A stretch of 61,353 nucleotides of DNA from Ferrovibrio sp. GTDB lineage: Bacteria; Pseudomonadota; Alphaproteobacteria; Ferrovibrionales; Ferrovibrionaceae. This document shows positions 52,830-61,353 of the stretch, piece by piece. The DNA is taken from NCBI RefSeq assembly GCF_029255545.1, contig NZ_JANLJJ010000115.1, forward strand, positions 12,160-73,512, given 5' to 3'. How positions within the stretch are numbered: position 1 is the stretch's first letter; each line of letters opens with the position of its first letter. The translations under genes and the position numbers were made by a program. The notes under the pieces were generated by a model, which was given only the letters and a program-made list of their open reading frames with translations, made no database searches and was not told the origin of the DNA.

Positions 52830-53057
52830 TTACTTCTTGAGGCCGAAATTGCCAAACCGCTTCTTGAACTTGGCAACCTGGCCGCCAGACTCGTTCAGGC
52901 GGGCCGGGCCACCGGTCCAGGCCGGATGCGAACTCGAATCGATATCGAGCATCATGGTGTCGCCGGGCTTACCCCAGGTCGAACGGGTGGTGTAGACCGT
53001 GCCGTCGGTCATCTGCACCTTGATCTCGTGATAATCCGGATGGATATCGGCCTTCAT
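52830..53057 (-). CDS. rpmE: 50S ribosomal protein L31
   Basis: 75 residues, [20 protein letters not shown] followed by [25 protein letters not shown], the standard bacterial L31 sequence ending in [13 protein letters not shown]. The zinc-binding CxxC pair of the C+ form is absent, so this is the zinc-independent type. AGGAGAG precedes the start. It is monocistronic with its own terminator. Confidence 0.97.
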   Translation of the reverse strand: MKADIHPDYHEIKVQMTDGTVYTTRSTWGKPGDTMMLDIDSSSHPAWTGGPARLNESGGQVAKFKKRFGNFGLKK

Positions 53058-53204
53058 GACTGCTCTCCTGGGCCAGCCTGGGGGATCGCCCGCCAGAAGC
53101 CCGAAAAAATCCTCAATGGGCGGGGGTTATAGCCAGAACCGCCCCTGCCCGCAAGGGCGAAAGCCACACCGCAACCGGCTTTGGTAACCTTTTGATACGG
53201 ATGA

Positions 53205-54608
53205 TTATTCCACGGCAGCCGTGCGGCGCCAGCGCTCATAGGCGGCCGGATCCGTCAAATCCAGTCCCAGTTTGTCCAGCCCGTCCAGAATGGGGATGAA
53301 CAGATTCAGGCTGGCATTCCGCTGCTCTTTGCCCATGGCATAGCCCGCAACGGTGATCCCGACCACGTTGCCCTGCCGGTCGAGCAGCGGGCCACCGCTG
53401 TTGCCGCCGTGGATCGGCACATCGGCCTGGATCAGGTCCAGCCGTTCGGGTGGCATGGCCGGACGATAGGCGCTGACCACTCCGCGGGTGACAGTCCAGG
53501 CCAGATCGGTCATTTGCGGCGCACCGATCGCATAGACCTCCTCGGTCACGCGCACCGGCGTCTCGCGGATCGCCATCGCCGGATAACCGACTCCTTCCAG
53601 TTTCAACAGCGCCACATCCCGCAATTCATGACGGCGCAAGACCTCGCCGACCACCACACGGCCGGAGACCAGTTTCACCCGTACAAACCGCTGGCCGGCC
53701 ACCACATGCTGGTTGGTCATCACCAGGCCATCCTCGGAGACGATGAAGCCCGAGCCATGGCCGCCCGCCCCGGCCTCGATCAGGACCGTGGCGCTGCGCA
53801 GCCGGTCGATATGGGTATCGATGGCAACCTTCGAAATCGGCTGGCGCACTAGCGGCCGCCGACCATCCACAGCCACAATACCTTTGGACGGCTTCGTTTC
53901 ACGCTGCGGTTTGCGGCTGACCGCGGCGCGTGTGGCTGGGTCGGCGGCAAGCTTGTTCACGGAATCCGCATAAGCCAACAGGACCAACAATTCCGTATCG
54001 TAAGGGATCACAGTGGTGCCCTGATATTGGCCTTCGATCGTCGCCTTATGGATGACGCGCCGGTTCACCGGATCGAAAACCTGCCATTCCACCGTGATGG
54101 TGGAATTGCCGGTCAGGCCAATGATGCGGGCATTTATGAAATCGCAGGATAGCGTGCCTTCGACGCGGATCGCCCGGATATTGGCGCCAAAAATATACTC
54201 TGCCTCCTCCTGACCCTGTTCGGAGAACAGTCGGTCTGGCGCGCCGGCAGCACGATAGCCATGGCCTGCAACGATCCGGTGAAAAACATCCTGCCATTCG
54301 TTGGATCGGCTGACGTAGCGGCCTTCGTCATGCAGCACTCTGCCCCAGCTCCCCCCTTTGCAGACTACCAGCGGCGGCTTCCTGATCTGCCCGACCTCGC
54401 TACCCCGCGGCACATCGATCTGCACCCGATGCAGGCCGACAACCCGCGTTTCCTCGCCAACCTGGTCAGCCGTCACGACAGGCGTGACCTGGCTGCCATC
54501 CGGACGAGCCACCGGTACCGCCGTCATGGGTGGCGGCACGAGGGGTTGGCCGGTGACGCAGGCTGCCAGGGTCAGACAGATGGCGAGAGCGATTCGGCGC
54601 TTCGACAT
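53205..54608 (-). CDS. lipoprotein with C-terminal trypsin-like (HtrA-type) protease domain
   Basis: 467 residues from MSKRRIALAICLTLAACVTG; the start at 54608 gives a lipoprotein signal with lipobox LAAC (C17), and the frame before it is unsupported. Residues 17 to about 285 form a domain I do not recognise (contains GRYVSRSNEWQDVFHRI and TVEWQVFDP). Residues from about 285 to the end are a chymotrypsin-fold protease with H301 (TNQHVVAG), D331 (LRDVALLK) and S404 (GGNSGGPLL). There is no PDZ domain. Being a lipoprotein with D/V after the Cys, it should lie in the envelope, probably on the outer membrane. Substrate unknown. Confidence 0.87.
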   Translation of the reverse strand: MSKRRIALAICLTLAACVTGQPLVPPPMTAVPVARPDGSQVTPVVTADQVGEETRVVGLHRVQIDVPRGSEVGQIRKPPLVVCKGGSWGRVLHDEGRYVSRSNEWQDVFHRIVAGHGYRAAGAPDRLFSEQGQEEAEYIFGANIRAIRVEGTLSCDFINARIIGLTGNSTITVEWQVFDPVNRRVIHKATIEGQYQGTTVIPYDTELLVLLAYADSVNKLAADPATRAAVSRKPQRETKPSKGIVAVDGRRPLVRQPISKVAIDTHIDRLRSATVLIEAGAGGHGSGFIVSEDGLVMTNQHVVAGQRFVRVKLVSGRVVVGEVLRRHELRDVALLKLEGVGYPAMAIRETPVRVTEEVYAIGAPQMTDLAWTVTRGVVSAYRPAMPPERLDLIQADVPIHGGNSGGPLLDRQGNVVGITVAGYAMGKEQRNASLNLFIPILDGLDKLGLDLTDPAAYERWRRTAAVE

Positions 54609-54828
54609 AATGATTCCCTCAGGACGTGGGTGGTTTTTTTGCATATACTTATAGGCGAAATAGTGAAACATAAAGTGAAATTGAAATGATCATTAAACGA
54701 ACATACACCTGCATGCGGTACTGAAAAGGCGAAGACCGGATTCCTCATGCCCGGATGATGCCCTGTCGCATTGTCGTGCGGGGGACGCGGCGGCTATAAC
54801 ACCCATCCATTCATTTCCCGTCGAGCCG

Positions 54829-56605
<1,777 letters not shown>

Positions 56606-56619
<14 letters not shown>

Positions 56620-57724
56620 ACGCCATCCCGACAGGCCGCTGCAGCGCGGCCTGATGCGATTCTGGTGGCGCTTCATCCTCGTCGCGTTGATCGCCTATGT
56701 CGGCTACACGATCTGGCTTGGCGGCGCCTATCGCAATATCGAGCCTTTCACCGCCGGCCAGTGCGTCGCCGTCGAAGCGCCGCCCGGCCCGGAGGACATG
56801 GCGATTCTGCCCGGCGGCCATGCCGCCATCATCGCCAGCCAGGATCGCCGCGACCGTGACGCCCAGGGCGGCCTGCATCTCTATGACCTGACCAGCAGGC
56901 CGGGTCGTCTCACCCGGCTTGAACTGCCGCCCAGCCTCCCCTTCCATCCCCATGGCATGGGTCTGTTTGCCGCGCCTGACGGTCAGATTTTCCTGCACGT
57001 GATCAACCATCGCAGCGCTGACCGCCATACGGTGGAGATATTCCTGCTGCAACTGGCGGCTGATGGCACGCCGACGGTGCGCCATCGCGGCAGCGTCGCG
57101 AGCGATCTGTTCGTGCACCCGAACGGCATCGCCGCCGCCGGGCCGGAATCCTTCTACCTGACCAATGATCGTGGCAGCGGGCCGCGCTGGATGCATATGG
57201 TGGAGAACCTGCTGCAACTCAGCCGCTCAACCCTAGTCTACCACGACGGCCGCTTTGCCCGCGTGGTGGCCGAAGACATCGCCTTTGCCAACGGCGTCGA
57301 GGTTTCGACCGATGGCGGCGCCGTTCTGGCCGGCTCGACCTTATGGCGCATGCTGCTGGCTTTTACCCGCGAACCCACCAGCGGCACGCTGCTCCGCATC
57401 GGCAGCCTACCCCTGCCCATGGGCCCCGACAATATCCGCCGCGACGACAACGGCGACCTTTGGGTTGCCGGCCATCCCAATGCCTTCGCCTTCATCGGCC
57501 ACGCCATGGACCCGCAGAAGGAAAGCCCCAGCATGGTGCTGCGGGTCAGCCGCGACAATCGCGGCGCCACGCGGGTGCAGGAAATCTTTGCCGATCCGGG
57601 CAGCCTGATTTCCGGCGCCAGCGTAGCCGTGCATAATCAGGGGCGGCTGCTGATCGGCGCGGTATTTCAGTCGACCCTGCTGGATTGTCAGCTCGACCCG
57701 AAGCAATTCAAAGATGTCGACTGA
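56606..57724 (+). CDS. SMP-30/paraoxonase-like beta-propeller protein, membrane-anchored
   Basis: About 372 residues. The start is uncertain: ATG at 56606 overlaps the ABC gene by 14 bp, while ATG at 56654 ([21 protein letters not shown]) begins right at a membrane anchor; neither has a clear ribosome site. The soluble part resembles paraoxonase/arylesterase: [63 protein letters not shown] and [18 protein letters not shown], with Asn and Asp residues where PON binds calcium. It would be a periplasm-facing lactonase or esterase, perhaps working with the ABC exporter; the latter is inference from overlap. Confidence 0.78.
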
Positions 57725-57730
57725 CTGAAG

Positions 57731-58195
57731 TCAGAAGCGATAAACGGCGCATTGGTCGAGGCGCAGCACGCTGTCCTGGGAAAACTTCGCCTTGTAATCG
57801 GCCGCAATGGCATCCAGGCCCAGCTTCGCGCTGGCGCTGCCATCGTGCAGCACGAGCAGGATATGCGTCGCCTCGCGCACCGTGCCGCTATTCGTCGAAC
57901 GCCAGCCCCCCTGCCCGTCCAGCAGGGTAAAGCCATCCGGGAAACGCGGAACGATGGTTTCGTCGACAAAGCGGGCCCAGTCCATCACCTCCACCTTGCG
58001 ATCTTCGGGCATGCGCGTGCCGAAAAACAGGCTGCTGCTCTGCTGCCGGCATAAGGCAAGCGGATCGAACCAGACATAGATACCGGCCATCACCAGGATG
58101 ATCAGGACAGAGAATGCCAGCAGCAGCGCCGCGAGCACCCGCGCCTGCAATGCGCCGAGCCGCTCGCCGACTTTCAGGAAGGTTTCCTCAAACAT
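57731..58195 (-). CDS. DUF3574-like membrane-anchored protein
   Basis: 154 residues. One membrane helix (about residues 20-42, LLLAFSVLIILVMAGIYVWF) is followed by a domain with SSLFFGTRMPEDRKVEVMDWARFVDETIVPRFPDGFTLLDGQGGWR and a late ADYKAKFSQDSVLRLDQ. This is the DUF3574 pattern, function unknown. Its start directly abuts the stop of the MotB-like gene, so it belongs to the stator-like operon and may be an accessory periplasmic factor. Confidence 0.78.
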   Translation of the reverse strand: MFEETFLKVGERLGALQARVLAALLLAFSVLIILVMAGIYVWFDPLALCRQQSSSLFFGTRMPEDRKVEVMDWARFVDETIVPRFPDGFTLLDGQGGWRSTNSGTVREATHILLVLHDGSASAKLGLDAIAADYKAKFSQDSVLRLDQCAVYRF

Positions 58196-59266
58196 TCAGC
58201 GCTCGGTGAGCTTGAGTTCGATGCGCCGGTTGCGCCGATAGGCGATCTGATCGTCGCGCGCATCCAGCGGCTGGAATTCGCCAAAGCCCGTTGCCGCCAG
58301 TCGCTCCAGCGGCACGCCCTGGCCAGCGAGAAACTTGACCACCGAGATGGCGCGGGCCGAGGACAGTTCCCAGTTCGACGGGAATTGCGGCGTGTTGATC
58401 GGCAGCTTGTCGGTGTGGCCGTCAACGCGCAGCACCCAGGGCAGGTCGCTCGGAATCTTACTGCTGATCTCGATCAGCGTCTTCGCCAGCTTGGCAATCT
58501 GTTCGCGCCCCTCGGGCTTGAGGTCGGCCGAGGCGGAATCGAACAATACTTCCGACTGGAACACGAACCGGTCGCCAACGATCTGGATGTCGCGCCGGTT
58601 ACCCAATGCCTGACGCAGGCGGCCGAAGAACTCCGAGCGGTAATTGACCAGTTCATCGACCTTGCGCGCCAGCGCCGCATTCAGCCGCTTGCCAAGGTCG
58701 CTGATCTGGGCCTGGTTTGCCTTGTCCTTGTCTTCGCTTTCCTTGAGGATGCGCTCGATCTGTGCCATCTGCTCACGCAAAGCCATCAACTGACGGTTCA
58801 GCAGATCAACCTGGCTACGCGCTTCTGTCGTGAGGCGTTTTTCCTGCTCAAGCTGGCCACTGCTGGAAACCAGCTTGCCCTGCAGATCGATAACGATCTG
58901 CTGCTGTTCAGCCAACCTCTTCTCGGTTTCGTCGGCACGCGCCTGGCTCTCGGCCAGCACCGCAGCCAGTTGGTCGCGCTCGGCCGTGGCACTGCTGAGT
59001 GTGGCCTGCAGATTGGTCAGGTCGACACGCAGCTGGGCGTTATTGCTTTTCTCCAGCGCCAGTTGGTCGACCAGGCCGGCCAGTTCGCTGCGCAGGGCGT
59101 CGATCGCCTTGTCACGGCCCGAGATCGCGGTGGCCAGGAAGAACTGCACCAGAATGAACACCGCAAGCACAAAGACGATGACCATCAGCAACGTGGACAA
59201 TACATCCACATAACCCGGCCATGCCCCGGCACTCTGATGGTCGTTGCGCCGCCTGCTCAGCGCCAT
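58196..59266 (-). CDS. MotB-like protein with long coiled coil and OmpA domain
   Basis: 356 residues. A short N-terminal cytoplasmic tail precedes one membrane helix with the proton-carrying aspartate D21 (GYVDVLSTLLMVIVFVLAV), as in MotB/ExbD-type ion-channel subunits. Residues about 55-200 are a long heptad-rich coiled coil (LALEKSNNAQL, QQQIVIDLQ, QLMALREQMAQIERIL). The C-terminal 140 residues are an OmpA/MotB peptidoglycan-binding domain (VLFDSASADLKPEG, VDGHTDK, ARAISVVKFLAGQG, RRNRRIEL). No flagellar gene is near. It would anchor a proton-driven machine to the wall. Confidence 0.85.
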   Translation of the reverse strand: MALSRRRNDHQSAGAWPGYVDVLSTLLMVIVFVLAVFILVQFFLATAISGRDKAIDALRSELAGLVDQLALEKSNNAQLRVDLTNLQATLSSATAERDQLAAVLAESQARADETEKRLAEQQQIVIDLQGKLVSSSGQLEQEKRLTTEARSQVDLLNRQLMALREQMAQIERILKESEDKDKANQAQISDLGKRLNAALARKVDELVNYRSEFFGRLRQALGNRRDIQIVGDRFVFQSEVLFDSASADLKPEGREQIAKLAKTLIEISSKIPSDLPWVLRVDGHTDKLPINTPQFPSNWELSSARAISVVKFLAGQGVPLERLAATGFGEFQPLDARDDQIAYRRNRRIELKLTER

Positions 59267-59272
59267 GACGGA

Positions 59273-60424
59273 TCAGCCCTGCCGGCGCGGGGTATCGGCC
59301 ATCGCCGCGATGGTGCGCGACAGCAGCTTGATTTCCGCCCGCATGTCATCGACCAGCTTGGCACGCCCCTGGGCGGCATCGTCGAGCAGTCGCGTGAGCA
59401 GGATATCGATGTTACGCAGATGACCACGGCTGGCGGCATCGAAACTGCCGGTTTCGGTATTCTGCGCCAGCTTGGCCATGATCGGTTTCATTTCGATCTG
59501 GTGTTCGGTCAGTTTGAGCAACAGGCCCTGTTCGGCCCGCATCTGCTCGGTCAGCAGGCTCAGCTTCTCGTTCAGTTGCATCAGCGCGGCACCGCCCTGG
59601 CTGCGGTTCTCTTCGCCGCGCGCCATGGTCCGCTGCAGGTTGTCGAGACTGTCGGCGGTCTGCTCCAGCAGGGCCTGCACATAAGCCGGCACCGACTGGT
59701 CGCCATCGACCACGGCGCCACCACCGACCCGGGTGAACCCGGCCAGCCATTCTTCCAAATCGTTATAAAATCGATTTTGCGCCTGCCCGGCCTGCAGATC
59801 AAGAAAGCCGAGGATCAGCGAGCCGGCCAGACCCATCAGCGAGGTCGAAAAGGCAAGCCCCATGCCGGCTAACGGTGTTTCGAGGCCGCCCTTGAGCTTG
59901 GAGAACAGGATGTTGATATCGTCATTGGTGTTCAGCGACAGACCGTTGATGGTATCGCTGACCCCATTGATGGTTTCCAGCAAACCCCAGAAAGTTCCCA
60001 GCAGGCCGAGGAACACCATCAGGCCGATAAAATAACGCGAGATATCGCGCGCCTCATCGAGACGCGAACCGACCGAGTCCAGCAGCGCGCGCGTGGCGGC
60101 AGCCGATAATGATCCGCGCGGCCCGCGATTGGCCAGCATGCGGGCCAGCGGTCCGAGCAGGCTGGAAGGCTCTCCCGCATTGCCGCCGCCGGCGCCGCGC
60201 TGCGCCTTCTGCCAGGCTTCGACCCAGTTCGCCTCCTGGCCGATGATCCAGACCTGACGGAAAGCATACAGGATGCCGATCAGCAGCACGGCGGCGATCA
60301 GGCTGTTCAGGGCAGGATTGGCCATGAAGGCACGCAACAGCGTCGCATGCAAAACCGCGATCACCGCGCCGACGGCGACAAGGAATGCGATCATGCGAAA
60401 CAGAAAACGGCCAGGCTTGGTCAT
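59273..60424 (-). CDS. MotA/TolQ-like ion-channel membrane protein with coiled-coil tail
   Basis: 383 residues from MTKPGRFLFRMIAF; the ATG three codons earlier (60433) directly follows GGAAGG and so cannot use it, whereas 60424 lies 9 bases away. Four membrane helices are visible: about 10-30, 40-58, a pair in YFIGLMVFLGLLGTFWGLLETING near 140 and GMGLAFSTSLMGLAGSLILGFLDL near 195; the last two are the MotA/ExbB core. The C-terminal 165 residues are cytoplasmic and helical (LDNLQRTMARGEENRSQ, LMQLNEKLSLLTEQMRAEQGLL). It pairs with the MotB-like gene 6 bp downstream. Long tails are also seen in ZorA of the Zorya defence system, but no other Zorya genes are here. Confidence 0.83.
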   Translation of the reverse strand: MTKPGRFLFRMIAFLVAVGAVIAVLHATLLRAFMANPALNSLIAAVLLIGILYAFRQVWIIGQEANWVEAWQKAQRGAGGGNAGEPSSLLGPLARMLANRGPRGSLSAAATRALLDSVGSRLDEARDISRYFIGLMVFLGLLGTFWGLLETINGVSDTINGLSLNTNDDINILFSKLKGGLETPLAGMGLAFSTSLMGLAGSLILGFLDLQAGQAQNRFYNDLEEWLAGFTRVGGGAVVDGDQSVPAYVQALLEQTADSLDNLQRTMARGEENRSQGGAALMQLNEKLSLLTEQMRAEQGLLLKLTEHQIEMKPIMAKLAQNTETGSFDAASRGHLRNIDILLTRLLDDAAQGRAKLVDDMRAEIKLLSRTIAAMADTPRRQG

Positions 60425-60586
60425 TCGGTCCATCCTTCCGTTTCTGCCGTAAAGAGCGAATACGGCAATTTCACGGCACCCGGCCCGACGTAAAGACCGG
60501 GTCGGCGAATCAAATCAGTGCGCTCCGATGATTGCTTAAGCGATGCAGCCGGATCAACCCGAAGATCACATCGAAGCCCACCCCGA

Positions 60587-61353
60587 TCAGCGACCGGGCG
60601 GCGCCACTTCAACACGATCCGCCGCCGAACCGTCGGTCGGCACGCCAAGGGCGCGAACATCGATCCGGGTGGAACGTATGCCCTTGTCGATCAGGTATTG
60701 CCGCACCGCGAGCGCCCGGGTGAGCGACAGGCGGCGGGCGCCGCTGCCGCCATCGCCGACAGTATTGGCCGCATAGGCACGAACCTGCAGGCGCTCCTCG
60801 TTCCCGGCAAATTGCTGTGCCAGCGCATCGAGGGCGGCCAGCTCGCCGGCCGGCAATTCGCCCTGACCGGGCTGGAACGCAAGGGTCACGACGCCTGCCT
60901 GAACGCCTGGCGCCGGAGTGGGACGCGGGGCCACCATGGCGCTCTGCTGGGTCGCGGGATTGGCTGCAGGGGCCGCCGGAGCAACCGGGGCTGCCGCGAC
61001 CTGCTGAGGCGGAGCCGGAGGCGCGGCAGGTGTGGCGGCGGTCGGTGGCGGCGCGGGCGGGGTGGCAGCAGGGGCCTGCGGGGCCGCAGAAGCTGGTGCC
61101 GCGGGCGCGGATGGGGCCGGGGCGGCAGGAATCACCGGCTGGGGGCTGCCGGCCGGAACCGGGGCCGTGGCGGCAAGCGGCTCAGTGACGACCGGGGCCG
61201 GGGCTGGAACGGCCTGCGGTTCAGCCTGCCCGGGGGCGGCGGCAGGTGTTTGGGCAGCAGGGGCGGTCTTGGCGGTCGGCTGGGTCGATGCCGCGGCTGG
61301 GCGGGCCACACGGGCCGGACGCGGTTTGGCCGACGAGGTGCTGCGCGCACGGC
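60587..61353 (-). CDS. OmpA-domain protein with Pro/Ala-rich linker (5' end outside window)
   Basis: The frame stays open to the right edge, so the N-terminus is missing; at least 255 residues are present. The visible N-terminal part is a Pro/Ala/Thr-rich low-complexity linker of about 150 residues. The last 100 residues are an OmpA-like domain (VVTLAFQPGQGELPAGELAALDALAQQ, LQVRAYAANTVG, ARRLSLTRALAVRQYLIDKGI). A wall-spanning envelope protein is likely. It precedes the MotA/MotB-like pair by about 160 bp in the same direction and may belong to the same envelope machine. Confidence 0.75.
   Translation of the reverse strand, partial: RARSTSSAKPRPARVARPAAASTQPTAKTAPAAQTPAAAPGQAEPQAVPAPAPVVTEPLAATAPVPAGSPQPVIPAAPAPSAPAAPASAAPQAPAATPPAPPPTAATPAAPPAPPQQVAAAPVAPAAPAANPATQQSAMVAPRPTPAPGVQAGVVTLAFQPGQGELPAGELAALDALAQQFAGNEERLQVRAYAANTVGDGGSGARRLSLTRALAVRQYLIDKGIRSTRIDVRALGVPTDGSAADRVEVAPPGR

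Noticed and set aside
58196-60424. Complete Zorya anti-phage system
   Set aside because: Only a MotA-like and a MotB-like gene are present. No ZorC, ZorD or ZorE (helicase/nuclease) genes lie in the flanks visible here.

Overview
The window is about 61 kb of GC-rich DNA (roughly mid-60s % GC by eye). It reads as an ordinary chromosomal segment of an alphaproteobacterium, most likely of the Rhodospirillales type. The case rests on Coq7 and UbiD-type genes, PmbA, a class I fructose-bisphosphate aldolase after gap-pgk, several TRAP transporters, a FixK/FnrL-type site, and a small heat-shock gene with a ROSE-like leader. Genus cannot be fixed from sequence alone. I see no insertion sequence, prophage, CRISPR array or rRNA. 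One tRNA is present, tRNA-Leu(CAA).

Layout. 1-7.9 kb: a cut 3' gene end, a 2OG-oxygenase-like protein, an EamA exporter, a UbiD decarboxylase, a membrane adenylate/guanylate cyclase, PmbA, an inositol-phosphatase family enzyme and an NTF2-like protein. 7.9-8.3 kb: a gene-free stretch with a strictly 10-bp-phased TTGGC array. 8.3-14.2 kb: molybdopterin and FAD oxidoreductases, an aldehyde dehydrogenase and a zinc alcohol dehydrogenase that has an FnrL-like box at the expected -41.5 position. 14.3-17.5 kb: host-attachment protein, Clp-fold SDH protease, ChaB, PPK2 and pirin.

17.5-39.7 kb is the most coherent part, a plant-cell-wall catabolic block. (i) A TRAP transporter diverges from gntR-kdgD-udh-gci-gli, the oxidative uronate/aldarate route to 2-oxoglutarate semialdehyde; each divergent promoter overlaps a copy of a TTGTCATACAA-like operator. 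(ii) After an RhlE helicase comes a protocatechuate (pca) operon, pcaHG-TRAP(P,Q,M)-pcaBDC, divergent from an IclR regulator, with a perfect inverted repeat between them. (iii) A hydroxycinnamate (ferulate/coumarate) cluster follows: thioesterase, MarR regulator, thiolase, feruloyl-CoA synthetase and crotonase. Its two outer promoters carry the same 21-bp palindromic operator over their -10 boxes. Together these would take pectin-derived uronates and lignin-derived aromatics towards central metabolism. The ring-hydroxylation/demethylation step (pobA/vanAB) and the last pca steps (pcaIJF) are not in the window.

39.8-61.3 kb: tRNA-Leu, an AraC regulator, a DedA-like protein, DsbB, Coq7, HNH endonuclease, esterase, AlkA-type glycosylase, GluQRS, a periplasmic binding protein, a PagL-like lipid A deacylase, gap-pgk-fba, Hsp20, L31, a lipoprotein trypsin-like protease, an ABC exporter, a PON/SMP-30-like protein, and an orphan MotA/MotB-like stator pair beside a DUF3574 protein and a truncated OmpA-domain protein. 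The best candidates for undescribed biology are the phased TTGGC array, the stator-like pair with long coiled coils, and the regulatory wiring of the catabolic block.
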